A stretch of DNA of 64,000 nt, from contig NZ_RBAK01000014.1 of NCBI RefSeq assembly GCF_003626595.1, positions 62,001 through 126,000 of the forward strand, in the 5' to 3' direction. The stretch comes from Micromonospora endolithica. GTDB lineage: Bacteria > Actinomycetota > Actinomycetes > Mycobacteriales > Micromonosporaceae. Below the pieces are notes generated by a model. It was not told where the DNA came from and did not search any database. It saw only the letters and a list, made by a program, of their open reading frames with translations. Shown in pieces: positions 44,865 through 54,197 of the stretch; position 1 is the stretch's first letter; every line of letters starts with the position of its first letter. Both the position numbers and the translations under genes were made by a program.

Positions 44865-47543
44865 TCACGCCTCGGCGATCGCCTTCTCGACCGTGAGCAG
44901 CAGGGTGGGTGCCTCCGCCGCCGGCAGGCCGCCGCCCTGGGCGAGGTCGGGGCTGCCCCCGCCGCGCCCGGAGAAGGCCGCCTTCACCAGGTCCGACGCG
45001 GCCAGGCCCCGGCCGCGGGCCGCCTGGTTCACGGCCACCACCAGCGACGCCTTGCCGTTGGCGCGGGCGGCCACCGCGACCACCGCCGGCCGGGCCGGGT
45101 CGATCCGACCCCGGATCTCCTGCGCGAGGGTCCGGACGTCGTTGCCGGCCGCGCCCTCCGGCGCCTCGGTGCCCACGTACGCGACCCCACGCACGTCCTT
45201 GGCCTGCGCCGCGAGGGCGGACGCGCCACCGAGCACCAGCTGGGCGCGCAGCTTCTCCAGCTCCTTCTCCGCGTCCCGCAGCTGGGTCACCGTCTGCTCG
45301 ACCCGGTCGGCGACCTGCTCGCTGGGCACCCGGTACATCTCCGCGAGGCGGGACACCAGCAGGTGCTCCCGGGCCAGGAAGTTGAACGCGTCCATGCCGA
45401 CCAGGGCCTCGACCCGACGGACCCCGGAACCGATCGACGCCTCGGAGAGGATCTTGACCAGACCGAGCTGGCCGGAACGGGACACGTGGGTGCCACCGCA
45501 CAGCTCGCGGGCGTAGTCCCCGACCTCGACGACCCGCACCTCCTCGCCGTACTTCTCGCCGAAGAGGGCCATCGCGCCGATCCGCCGCGCCTCCTCCAGC
45601 GAGGTGATGAAGGCGTGCACCTCCAGGTCGGCCAGGAGCACCTCGTTGACCTGCTGCTCCACGTCCCGCAGCACGGTCGGCGACACCCCGGTCGGGGTGT
45701 TGAAGTCGAACCGCAGCCGGCCCGGCGCGTTCAGCGAACCGGCCTGGGTGGCGGACTCGCCCAGGAAGTTGCGCATGGTCTGGTGCACCAGGTGGGTCGC
45801 CGTGTGCGACCGGGAGATCGCCCGCCGGCGGCTGGTGTCGATCTCGGCATAACCGGTCTCGCCGGCGCGCACCTCGCCCCGGACCACCCGGGCCCGGTGC
45901 ACGATCAGCCCCGGCACCGGCTGCTGCACGTCGAAGACCTCGACCTGCCCGCCGCCGAGGGTGATCATGCCGAGGTCGGGCTGCTGCCCACCGCCCTCGG
46001 CGTAGAACGGGGTGGCGTCGAGCACCAGCTCGACGGTGTCACCCTCGACCGCCGCCGGACGCGGGCCGTCGGTGCCCAGCACCGCCCGCACCGTGGCCTC
46101 CCGGGACACCTCGCCGTAGCCGGTGAAGGTCACCGGGCCGCCGGCGTCCAGCACCGACCGGTACGCCGACAGGTCGGTGTGCCCGGTCTTGCGCGCCTGC
46201 GCGTCGGCCTTGGCCCGGGCCCGCTGGTCGGCCATCAGCCGCCGGAAGCCCTCGGAGTCGACCGTCAGCCCCTGCTCGGCCGCGATCTCCAGGGTCAGGT
46301 CGATCGGGAAGCCGTACGTGTCGTGCAGCTGGAACGCCTTCTCGCCGGAGAGCGCCCGCCCTCCGGCGGTGCGGGTCTCGGTGATCGCGGTGTCCAGGAT
46401 CGTGGTGCCCGCGCGCAGCGTGGACAGGAACGCGTCCTCCTCCGCGTACGCGTAGTCGGCGATCCGGTCGAAGTCGGTCGCCAGCTCCGGGTACGACGGC
46501 GACATGCAATCCCGGGCCACCGGCAGCAGCTCGGGCAGTGCCCGCTCCTGCCAGCCGAGCAGCCGGATCGACCGGATCGCGCGCCGCATGATCCGGCGCA
46601 GCACGTAGCCACGGCCCTCGTTGCTCGGGGTCACCCCGTCGCCGATCAGCATCAGCGCGGTCCGCACGTGGTCGGCGATCACCCGCAGCCGGACGTCGTC
46701 CGGGTGCGACTCGCTGGCCACGTGACCGGAGTGGGCCCCGTACCGCTTGCCGGTCAGCTCCGCCGCCCGGTCCAGGATCGGGCGCACCTCGTCGATCTCG
46801 TAGAGGTTGTCGACGCCCTGGAGGATGGAGGCCATCCGCTCCAGGCCCATGCCGGTGTCGATGTTCTGCGCCGGCAGGTCACCCAGGATCGGGTAGTCCT
46901 CCTTGCCGCTGCCCGGACCCCGCTCGAACTGCATGAAGACGAGGTTCCAGAACTCCATGAAGCGGTCCTCGTCGACCGCCGGGCCACCGTCGCGGCCGTA
47001 CTCCGGGCCCCGGTCGTAGAACAGCTCGGAGCACGGGCCGCACGGTCCCGGGATGCCCATCGACCAGAAGTTGTCGGCCTTGCCCCGGCGGACGATCCGC
47101 TCCGCCGGGACCCCGACGGAGCGCCAGATCTCGAACGCCTCGTCGTCGTCCAGGTAGACCGTCGGCCAGATCCGCTCCGGGTCCAGGCCGAACCCGCCCT
47201 GGTCCTGCGACTTGGTGACCAGGTCCCAGGCCAGCGGGATGGCCCCGTCCTTGAAGTAGTCACCGAAGGAGAAGTTGCCGTTCATCTGGAAGAACGTGCC
47301 GTGGCGGCTGGTCTTGCCCACCTCGTCGATGTCGGGCGTCCGGATGCACTTCTGCACGCTGACCGCCCGGCGGTACGGCGGCGTCTGCTGCCCCAGGAAG
47401 TAGGGCACGAACTGCACCATGCCGGCGTTGACGAACAGCAGGTTCGGGTCGCTGATGGCGGGCAGCGGAGCGGACGGCACCACGGCATGGCCGTTCGCCT
47501 CGAAGTGCGCGAGGTACCGCCGCTTGATCTCCGCCGTCTTCAT
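44865..47543 (-). CDS. alaS: Alanyl-tRNA synthetase
   Basis: An 892-residue class II synthetase with all parts: catalytic domain (residues 1-250, with PFFLGQQTPPYRRAV-like sequence and RHGTFFQMNGNFSFGDYFK), tRNA recognition (RRIMRRAIR), editing domain with zinc ligands SHTATHLVHQ and CGGTHV, and the C-terminal DHHA1/C-Ala part ending GGGGSPDLAQGGG-like (here GRGGGSPDLAQGG). The ATG at 47543 overlaps the DUF6167 gene by 4 bases. Confidence 0.98.
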   Translation of the reverse strand: MKTAEIKRRYLAHFEANGHAVVPSAPLPAISDPNLLFVNAGMVQFVPYFLGQQTPPYRRAVSVQKCIRTPDIDEVGKTSRHGTFFQMNGNFSFGDYFKDGAIPLAWDLVTKSQDQGGFGLDPERIWPTVYLDDDEAFEIWRSVGVPAERIVRRGKADNFWSMGIPGPCGPCSELFYDRGPEYGRDGGPAVDEDRFMEFWNLVFMQFERGPGSGKEDYPILGDLPAQNIDTGMGLERMASILQGVDNLYEIDEVRPILDRAAELTGKRYGAHSGHVASESHPDDVRLRVIADHVRTALMLIGDGVTPSNEGRGYVLRRIMRRAIRSIRLLGWQERALPELLPVARDCMSPSYPELATDFDRIADYAYAEEDAFLSTLRAGTTILDTAITETRTAGGRALSGEKAFQLHDTYGFPIDLTLEIAAEQGLTVDSEGFRRLMADQRARAKADAQARKTGHTDLSAYRSVLDAGGPVTFTGYGEVSREATVRAVLGTDGPRPAAVEGDTVELVLDATPFYAEGGGQQPDLGMITLGGGQVEVFDVQQPVPGLIVHRARVVRGEVRAGETGYAEIDTSRRRAISRSHTATHLVHQTMRNFLGESATQAGSLNAPGRLRFDFNTPTGVSPTVLRDVEQQVNEVLLADLEVHAFITSLEEARRIGAMALFGEKYGEEVRVVEVGDYARELCGGTHVSRSGQLGLVKILSEASIGSGVRRVEALVGMDAFNFLAREHLLVSRLAEMYRVPSEQVADRVEQTVTQLRDAEKELEKLRAQLVLGGASALAAQAKDVRGVAYVGTEAPEGAAGNDVRTLAQEIRGRIDPARPAVVAVAARANGKASLVVAVNQAARGRGLAASDLVKAAFSGRGGGSPDLAQGGGLPAAEAPTLLLTVEKAIAEA

Positions 47544-47845
47544 CGCTGGTGTTCCTCCGGAAAGATCTCTCGGTCGCCGATGCGCGGGTCCTCCCGCAGC
47601 TCGGCGAACTGGTCGTCGAACGCCTCGCCCTGGGCGAACGCGGCATGGATCTCCTGCTCGCGCTCGGCCATCCCGATCCGGACGTCCTCCACGAAGCTAC
47701 GCAGCTCCTCGAGCAGACCGCCAGCGGATTGCGAGACCGTGCTGGCGATGCCGGCCGGGGTGTACGACTGCGCGGTGCGGGTCGCCTTGCGGACCACCAG
47801 TACACCGGCCGCGAGCCCGATGCCGAGCCAGAACAGTCGCCTCAT
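47540..47845 (-). CDS. Small membrane-anchored protein (DUF6167-like)
   Basis: A 101-residue protein with one N-terminal hydrophobic helix (FWLGIGLAAGVLVV, about 5-18) followed by a charged helix ending in acidic and basic residues. It is a conserved neighbour of alaS in actinobacteria, with no known function. ATGA overlap with alaS suggests coupled translation. Confidence 0.8.
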   Translation of the reverse strand: MRRLFWLGIGLAAGVLVVRKATRTAQSYTPAGIASTVSQSAGGLLEELRSFVEDVRIGMAEREQEIHAAFAQGEAFDDQFAELREDPRIGDREIFPEEHQR

Positions 47846-47872
47846 GGTCGTACCTCCTGCTCGCCGCGCGGG

Positions 47873-48334
47873 TCAGCGGTTGCCGCGCCGGGCGGCCCGG
47901 CGCTGCTGCTTGATGGTGTCGCGGACCTCGCGCTCGGTCTCCGCGTTCTTCCGGGACGCGGCGGCACGGCGTACGCCGTAACCGAACGCGGCAACCTTCA
48001 CCAGCGGGTTCGCGGCGGCGGCCGACACGACGGTGGCCAGGTTGGCGACGTTGGCGGTGACGTTCTGCGCGTGGCTGGTCATGGTGTCGACCTTGGCCAG
48101 CTGGAGGTTCACCCCGTCCAGCGAGGTCTGCACCTGCTCCAGCGCGACGTTGACGTTCTTCACCGTGGTGTTGACGTCACCGAGCAGCGGGGCGGTGCGG
48201 TCGTTGAGGTCGTTGATCATGCGGGTGGCGGCGTCCACCGTGTGCCGCAGCCGCAGGATGGGCAGCGTCAGGATCAACACCAGCATCGCGAACGCGATCG
48301 CCGCGATCAGCGCCGCGACCTCTCCAAACTCCAC
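47873..48334 (-). CDS. DUF948 membrane-anchored coiled-coil protein
   Basis: A 153-residue protein with an N-terminal membrane helix (AALIAAIAFAMLVLILTLPIL, about 8-28, read in two parts) followed by a long heptad-rich helix (MINDLNDRTAPLL, VNVALEQVQTSLDGVNLQL) and a very basic tail (KQQRRAARRGNR). DUF948 proteins are of unknown role, often beside alaS or in cell-envelope settings. The GTG at 48334 follows GAGGAGGAC; an upstream start at 48349 would add five residues. Confidence 0.85.
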   Translation of the reverse strand: MEFGEVAALIAAIAFAMLVLILTLPILRLRHTVDAATRMINDLNDRTAPLLGDVNTTVKNVNVALEQVQTSLDGVNLQLAKVDTMTSHAQNVTANVANLATVVSAAAANPLVKVAAFGYGVRRAAASRKNAETEREVRDTIKQQRRAARRGNR

Positions 48335-48486
48335 GCCTGTCCTCCTCAAGCAGAGTCACGCGCCACCGGGCTTGCCGGATCACGTGACCGTGTCGTGCAC
48401 TGGCACCGCTCGGCGACCCGGACCGGGTCAGCGGGAGCAGGCGGGCCTGCCAGCACCAGACCCTACCGTCCGTGATGGAAACCGGC

Positions 48487-51400
48487 TCACGACGGTGAGG
48501 GTGTCAACTCACCCAACGGATCCCCGCTGAGTGTCGGGTAGGGATCCTCACCGGTGAGTGACGGGTCCGTACTCGGTTGTGGTCGGGTCCGCTCGTCGTC
48601 GATCGCGTTGCGCACCTTCACCGACACCAACGAGCCGGCGCACTCCTGCGCTGCGGCCGACTCCTCCGGCGTCGGCACCACCGCCGGTTCGCCGTCCACC
48701 GGCGGCGGTACGCAGGCCGGCGCCCGTACCCAGAGGTCCAGGGTCAGCTCGTCGCGCCGCCAGCAGTTGTAGGTGCCCTTCTCCTCCTTCTCCGGGCACC
48801 GGGCCACCTGCCAGCGCTGCCACCCGTCCCGGGCCAGCGCCGCCTCGTACGCCTGGGCGGTCTCCTGCGGCGACCGCTCCGAGGTGACCGTCCGCTCGCG
48901 CAGCCGGCAGTCCAGCAGACACCAGCGGCTGCCACTGACGTCGTCGACCGTCTTCGCCGCGGCCCAACCGGGCACGTCCAGCGCGTCGAGGGTGTCGAAC
49001 ACCGGGTCGCGGCTGAACGTCCGCAGGCCGAAGAAGACCGGGACAGCGCCCAGCAGCAGCACGCTGACCAGGACGAGTACGCCCAGCCGCAGCCGCTGCC
49101 GCTCGCGTACCCGCCGGTGCTGGTCGCGGGCGCCGCCCTCGGCGGGCCCGTCGTCGTCCAGCGCGGCCGCACCGGCGGCCCGGCGCAACGCGGGTGGGTC
49201 ACCGGCCTGCGGGGCGGGGCGGGGCGCGCCGGCGGGCGCGACGGCGGCCCGGGCCACCGCCGGCTCGCTCGGGCGGTCCGGGGGCGGGACCGGTGAGATC
49301 CCGGACGGTTCGGGCCGGCCCGCCTCGCGGGACGGCGGCGCGGCGCGTCCGGCCGGTCGGTCGACCGGCGGACCGGGCGCGGGCACCCGGGCGACGCCCG
49401 GCTGCCCGGGTGGCGCCGGCCGGGGGCCGGCCCCGGCGCTCGACTCGTTCGCCTGCGGCCGGGGCGGGCCGGAGCGAGGGTCGCCCGGCCGGGCGGACCC
49501 GGCGGGCGGGCCGGCCGGCGCGCCGTCGGTGCGGGGGGCGCCGGGTGGGGCCACCCCCGCGCGGATCGGGCCGGTGTCCGGCCGGGCGGCACCCCGGGGC
49601 GGCCCGTCGGGCGGACCAGCGGGGCGGACCCGACCGCCCGCACGCGGATCGGCACCGGGGCCGCCGACCCGCGGGTCCAGACCCGGACCGGGCGCACGCG
49701 GGTCGCGCGCCGGGCCGGGCGGCGGCACCGGTCGGGCGGCGCCGCGCGGCGCGGGAGGCACCGCGGTCGGCGCGTCACCCGGCCGGGGCGGGCCGTCGGC
49801 GGGGCGGGCCCGGCCGGCCGGTGGCCGGCCGGCGTCGACGCCGGGCTGGGGTGGACGGGCGGCCGGGTCGGCGTTGCCGCGACGGGGCGCGCCGGGAGTG
49901 TCCGGCCGGCCCGCCGGTCCGGGTGCCGCCGGCGCGCCGGTCGTCGGCGCGGCGCTCCCGCGCCGGGTCACCACCGGCAGGCCGGGGTCGGTGTGGGTGC
50001 CGCGGCCGGCTTGCCGCAGCCAGTCGGCGGGGCGGTCCGGCCGGTCCCGCCGGGGCGCGCCCGGGTCGTCGGGGGGCGCGGGGCGCCGCTGCGGGCCGGA
50101 GGGGCCGTCGTCGGCCGCGCGGCGAACCCGCCCGGTCGTCTCCCCTTCCTCGGCGGAACGCCGGCCCCGTGCGGGCGGTTCGGTCTCGGCGCCGGGCGGA
50201 CCCGGGCGGCCCTGCGGCCCGGTCAGCGGGTCGTCGGGGCGGGACCGGCGGCCCCGCCCGGGTGGTTCGGCCTCGGCCGGCCGCCCGGGGCGGCCCTGCG
50301 GCCCGGTCACCGGGTCGTCGGGGCGGGGGCGGCGGCCCCGCACGCCCGGGTCGGTCGGGTCCGCGGCTCGCCGGGCGCGGGTGGGTCCGTCGCCGTCCGG
50401 CGCCGTCCGGCGTCCCCGGGGCGGGCCGGCCGGGGCCGGGGGCGCGTCGCCACGCGGCACCATCGGGTGGTCCCCGGTCCCCCAGCGGCGCCCGGCGCCG
50501 GACACCGGCTCCACGTCGGCCGGTCCGGGCACCGGCGGCGCGTTGCCGCTGCGCGGCACGATCGGCGGTCCGGCATCGGCCACCGGCGGACGGCCGGGAG
50601 GACCGTCCGGCCGGGCGCCGGGACCGGCGCTGGTCCGGCCACGGCCGGCCGGGTCCGGCGCGCCGGCCGGCGGACGTCGGTCCGGGCCGGCGCCGGCCGG
50701 CGGCGGAGTCTGGTCGGGCACGCCGGGACCGGCCGGGGCGCGGCGCGGCCGGCCCGTCGGGGCCCGGTCGACCGGGCCGGCGGGCGGCGGCTGGGCACCC
50801 GGCTGCGGCACCCGGAAGCGGCCCGCGGCACCGCTCAGGTCACCGGACCGGGGATCCGTCGGATCGGGGTGGTCGCCCCGGCTCGGCGGGCGGGCTTCCC
50901 GGCGGGCCGGCGGGGGTGCGACCGGCGGGCCGCCGGGTGCCGCGCCACGGGGCGGGCCGGCGGGCACGGGCGGGACGGCCCCGGCGGGCGGGCCGGCCGG
51001 GTGACCGGGTTGCGGGCGGGCCGGTGGGGAGGCGGGCGGACCGGACACCGGTCCCGGTCGACGGTCCACGCCGTCCGGGCCGGGCTGCGGCCAGCCGGCG
51101 GCCGGCGTCGGTCGGGGCCGCGTGCCGGGGGCGGCGCCGGGTGCCGGGGGACCCGCCGGTCCGGGGCGCGGCGCGGGCGGGCGGGCGACCGGGCCGGACG
51201 GCTCGGCGGCGCCGGGCCACGGCCCGTCGACCGGGCGCGGGCGGGACTCCCCGTCGCCCCGGCGCACCGAGGGCGACGCCGCCGGACCGGGACCCCGCTG
51301 GCCGGACCGCTCGGACGACGGCGGACCGGCGGGCGGCGGCGCGCCACCGGGACCCAGGTCGGTGCGGTCCTGCTTGGCCGTCCGAAGGTCGTCGATCCAG

Positions 51401-51534
51401 CCGAGTTCCTCGCCGTCGACGGCCTCGTCGGGCTCCGGTTCGGCCTTGCCCCGTCCCCAGCGGCGGCCCTTGGGGCGGGAGTCACGCCGCTCGTCGGGAC
51501 CGTCCTCGGGTCGCTCCCCACCACGCGATCTCAC
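48487..51534 (-). CDS. Giant proline-rich membrane protein with C-terminal extracellular domain
   Basis: A 1015-residue protein. The first 45 residues are charged (KGRRWGRGKAEPEPDEAVDG, then GWIDDLRTAKQDRTDLGPGG), a pattern seen in actinobacterial membrane proteins. Residues about 60-790 are almost wholly Pro, Gly, Ala, Arg and Asp, with loose repeats such as RRSRPDDPLTGPQGRPG, and must be disordered. One TM helix (LGVLVLVSVLLLGAVPVFF) near 830 precedes a compact outer domain with four Cys (CLLDC, CPEKE, YNCWRR) and W residues. Function unknown. The GTG overlaps the rarA stop by 4 bases. Confidence 0.8.
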   Translation of the reverse strand: MRSRGGERPEDGPDERRDSRPKGRRWGRGKAEPEPDEAVDGEELGWIDDLRTAKQDRTDLGPGGAPPPAGPPSSERSGQRGPGPAASPSVRRGDGESRPRPVDGPWPGAAEPSGPVARPPAPRPGPAGPPAPGAAPGTRPRPTPAAGWPQPGPDGVDRRPGPVSGPPASPPARPQPGHPAGPPAGAVPPVPAGPPRGAAPGGPPVAPPPARREARPPSRGDHPDPTDPRSGDLSGAAGRFRVPQPGAQPPPAGPVDRAPTGRPRRAPAGPGVPDQTPPPAGAGPDRRPPAGAPDPAGRGRTSAGPGARPDGPPGRPPVADAGPPIVPRSGNAPPVPGPADVEPVSGAGRRWGTGDHPMVPRGDAPPAPAGPPRGRRTAPDGDGPTRARRAADPTDPGVRGRRPRPDDPVTGPQGRPGRPAEAEPPGRGRRSRPDDPLTGPQGRPGPPGAETEPPARGRRSAEEGETTGRVRRAADDGPSGPQRRPAPPDDPGAPRRDRPDRPADWLRQAGRGTHTDPGLPVVTRRGSAAPTTGAPAAPGPAGRPDTPGAPRRGNADPAARPPQPGVDAGRPPAGRARPADGPPRPGDAPTAVPPAPRGAARPVPPPGPARDPRAPGPGLDPRVGGPGADPRAGGRVRPAGPPDGPPRGAARPDTGPIRAGVAPPGAPRTDGAPAGPPAGSARPGDPRSGPPRPQANESSAGAGPRPAPPGQPGVARVPAPGPPVDRPAGRAAPPSREAGRPEPSGISPVPPPDRPSEPAVARAAVAPAGAPRPAPQAGDPPALRRAAGAAALDDDGPAEGGARDQHRRVRERQRLRLGVLVLVSVLLLGAVPVFFGLRTFSRDPVFDTLDALDVPGWAAAKTVDDVSGSRWCLLDCRLRERTVTSERSPQETAQAYEAALARDGWQRWQVARCPEKEEKGTYNCWRRDELTLDLWVRAPACVPPPVDGEPAVVPTPEESAAAQECAGSLVSVKVRNAIDDERTRPQPSTDPSLTGEDPYPTLSGDPLGELTPSPS

Positions 51535-53042
51535 TGCTGATGACCCTCCCCGGCGGCGTCGTCGCCGCTCTCGTGCACCCCGTCGTCGCCCGTACCCCCC
51601 GGGCGGTGGTCGCCACCGGCGCTCCCGTTCGCGCCCACCGGCGCCGGAGGGCGGACGGCCGGCGCGGGCAGCCCCCGCACGATGCGGCGCAGCAGCGGCA
51701 GCCGGGTGGCCACCGACCGCTCCGCGCCGTGCTGGCTGGGCCGGTAGTAGTCGGTGCCGACCAGGTCGTCGGGCACGTACTGCTGGGTGACCACGCCGCG
51801 CTGGTCGTCGTGCGGATAGCGGTAGCCGGCGCCGTGCCCGAGCCCCCTGGCGCCGGAGTAGTGCGCGTCGCGCAGCCCGCGCGGCACCGACCCGCCCCGG
51901 CCGGCCCGGACGTCGGCGATGGCCGCCCCGATGGCGGTGGTGGCCGAGTTGGACTTCGGCGCGGTGGCCAGGTGGATCACCGCCTGGGCCAGGTTGAGCT
52001 GCGCCTCGGGCAGGCCGACGTACTCCACCGCGTGCGCGGCGGCGGTGGCCACGCCGAGCGCGCCCGGGTCGGCCATGCCGACGTCCTCGCTGGCGAAGAT
52101 GACCAGGCGGCGGGCGATGAACCGGGCGTCCTCGCCGGCGACCAGCATCCGGGCCAGCCAGTGCAGGGCGGCGTCCACGTCCGAGCCCCGCAGGCTCTTG
52201 ATGAAGGCGCTGGTCACGTCGTAGTGGGCGTCGCCGTCACGGTCGTAGCGGACGGCGGCGGTGTCCACCGCCTGCTCGGCGGTGGCGAGGTCGATCCGGC
52301 CGGCGCCGAGGGCGGTGGCCGAGGCGGCCGCCGCCTCCAGCGCGGTGAGCGCCTTGCGGACGTCGCCGGCGGCGAGCCGGACCAGGTGGTCCTCGGCCGC
52401 CGCTTCGAGGGTGAGCGCGCCGGCCAGGCCACGCCGGTCGGCGACCGCGCGGCGCAACAGGCCGCGTACCGCCTCGTCGTCCAGCGGTTGCAGGGTGAGC
52501 AGCACGCACCGGGACAGCAGCGGCGAGATGACCGAGAAGTACGGGTTCTCGGTGGTCGCCGCGAGCAGGGTGACCGTGCGGTCCTCGACGGCGGCGAGCA
52601 GCGAGTCCTGCTGGGTCTTGCTGAACCGGTGCACCTCGTCGATGAACAGCACCGTCTGCGGCCCGCCGGAGCGGCGCTGGCGGCGGGCCGTCTCGATCAC
52701 CGCGCGGACGTCCTTGACCCCGGCGGAGAGCGCCGACATGGCGACGAACCGCCGGTCGGTGGCGCCGGCCACCAGGTGCGCGATGGTGGTCTTGCCGCTG
52801 CCCGGCGGCCCCCAGAGGATGACCGACATGGGGACGGCGCCGGAGACGAGCTGCCGCAGCGGGGCGCCCGGTGCCAGCAGGTGCCCCTGACCGACCAGCT
52901 CGTCGAGGCTGGCCGGACGCATCCGGACCGCCAGCGGCGAGCCGGCGTCGACCGGAGTGAAGCCGTCCACGCCGGCGGCGCCCGTGGGTGCGGGCGGCGC
53001 ACCGGCGGGTTCACCGAGGGTGAAGAGGGCGTCGGACTCCAT
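51531..53042 (-). CDS. rarA: RarA/MgsA replication-associated recombination AAA+ ATPase
   Basis: A 503-residue AAA+ protein that acts at stalled replication forks. After about 35 variable residues come RMRPASLDELVGQGHLL, Walker A WGPPGSGKTT, Walker B LFIDEVHRFSKTQQD, sensor 1 ATTENPYF and the arginine finger in SRCVLL. The tetramerisation domain contains SEDVGMADP and HYSGARGLGHG. The C-terminal 45 residues are low complexity. The ATG at 53042 is preferred over the GTG just before it. Confidence 0.95.
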   Translation of the reverse strand: MESDALFTLGEPAGAPPAPTGAAGVDGFTPVDAGSPLAVRMRPASLDELVGQGHLLAPGAPLRQLVSGAVPMSVILWGPPGSGKTTIAHLVAGATDRRFVAMSALSAGVKDVRAVIETARRQRRSGGPQTVLFIDEVHRFSKTQQDSLLAAVEDRTVTLLAATTENPYFSVISPLLSRCVLLTLQPLDDEAVRGLLRRAVADRRGLAGALTLEAAAEDHLVRLAAGDVRKALTALEAAAASATALGAGRIDLATAEQAVDTAAVRYDRDGDAHYDVTSAFIKSLRGSDVDAALHWLARMLVAGEDARFIARRLVIFASEDVGMADPGALGVATAAAHAVEYVGLPEAQLNLAQAVIHLATAPKSNSATTAIGAAIADVRAGRGGSVPRGLRDAHYSGARGLGHGAGYRYPHDDQRGVVTQQYVPDDLVGTDYYRPSQHGAERSVATRLPLLRRIVRGLPAPAVRPPAPVGANGSAGGDHRPGGTGDDGVHESGDDAAGEGHQQ

Positions 53043-53118
53043 CACGGGAACAGTACCGGGCCCGAGCGGTGTCGCCGGAAGCAGCGCCACCGCCCGGGCC
53101 GTCAGTGATCGGATCCGG

Positions 53119-53331
53119 TCAGCCCCGGCCCGGACGCCGGCCGCGGTACCAGCGACCGCCCCCGCCGCCGCGCGGGCCGCTGCCGACCCCGGCCAGGTAG
53201 AGCGACAGCAGCAGCAGGCCGAGCATCAGCAGGGTGTGCACGTTGAACAGGTCGGGCGCGCCGAAGTTGGTGTCCAGCAGGTCGATGAGCAGGGCGAAGC
53301 CGAAAACGATCGCCGCGAGAATGGCGAGCAT
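53119..53331 (-). CDS. Small two-helix membrane protein
   Basis: A 70-residue protein with two hydrophobic helices (LAILAAIVFGFALLIDLL, about 2-19, and LLMLGLLLLSLYLAGV, about 34-49) and a Gly/Arg-rich tail (GGGGGRWYRGRRPGRG). No function known; small proteins of this shape are common in actinobacteria. GGAGG 8 bases upstream of the ATG at 53331 sets the start. Confidence 0.78.
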   Translation of the reverse strand: MLAILAAIVFGFALLIDLLDTNFGAPDLFNVHTLLMLGLLLLSLYLAGVGSGPRGGGGGRWYRGRRPGRG

Positions 53332-53459
53332 GTCGTTCCTCCGGTGGGGGTTACCAGTAGGTCGGCCGGGATGTACCCAAACGGTCCGTCCGTCAATCTC
53401 CACGGTGGATCCGGTGCCCCGGCCGGCACGCCCGCGCCCGGCGTTCCTAGGCTGACCGG

Positions 53460-54197
53460 ATGATCACGCTGGTGGAGCCCCTGGAGGGGCGGGACGCCAT
53501 CCTGGCGGCAGCCGGTCACCACCCGTACGTGCGGAACGCCCTGTGGCCCGCCGGCCGGCTGCGTGGCTGGCGCCGGGACGGCGCGGTCGGCTGGCTGCTG
53601 CCGCACGGGCCGGGTCCGGCCGGCGGCGCGATCGGCGCGCCCGGGCCGGCGGTGGAGATCGTCGCCGACCTGGTGGACCGTGGTGTCCTCGGCCCGGGCC
53701 AGTGGTTGCACCTACCGCGCCTGGACCCGGCGACACCGGCCGGGCTCCCGGTGGCCACGCGCGACGAGTGGGACTTCCTCTGGACCACCGCGCCCCCACC
53801 GGAGCAGCCGGCGCAGGAGCGGGTGGTCCGCCTCACCGCCGCGGACCACCCGGCGCTGACCGCGCTGGTCGACGCGTCGTTCCCGACCAGCACGTCACGG
53901 CCGGGCGATCCCCGGGTCGTCGACTGGTACGGCATCCGGGCCGGCGACCGGCTGGTGGCCTGCGGCGCCGACCGCAGCCGGGGCGACATCGGCTTCCTCG
54001 CCGGGCTGACCGTCGCGCCGGAGCACCGGGGACGAGGCCTGGGCGCGGCCCTCACCGCCGGGATGACCCGGGCGCTGCTCGCCCGGTACGACACCGTGGC
54101 GCTCGGCGTCTACACCGTCAACGTCGGTGCGATCCGGCTGTACCGGCGCCTCGGCTACACCCACGCCCTCGCCCGCACCTCGGTCCGGCTGGGCTGA
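53460..54197 (+). CDS. GNAT family N-acetyltransferase
   Basis: A 245-residue protein. The C-terminal GNAT fold is clear: GFLAGLTVAPEHRGRGLGAALT (about 178-199, the acetyl-CoA pyrophosphate loop R-G-x-G-x-A/G) and YTVNVGAIRLYRRLGY (about 220-235). The N-terminal 100 residues resemble the FR47-like/second GNAT half. Substrate unknown. Its last 303 bases are antisense to the 3' end of the MFS gene. Confidence 0.87.
   Translation: MITLVEPLEGRDAILAAAGHHPYVRNALWPAGRLRGWRRDGAVGWLLPHGPGPAGGAIGAPGPAVEIVADLVDRGVLGPGQWLHLPRLDPATPAGLPVATRDEWDFLWTTAPPPEQPAQERVVRLTAADHPALTALVDASFPTSTSRPGDPRVVDWYGIRAGDRLVACGADRSRGDIGFLAGLTVAPEHRGRGLGAALTAGMTRALLARYDTVALGVYTVNVGAIRLYRRLGYTHALARTSVRLG

Noticed and set aside
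49194..53108. A 1304-codon open frame on the plus strand
   Set aside because: It is antisense to the proline-rich protein and rarA, has no family signature, and consists of low-complexity Arg/Gly/Pro text expected opposite GC-rich codons.
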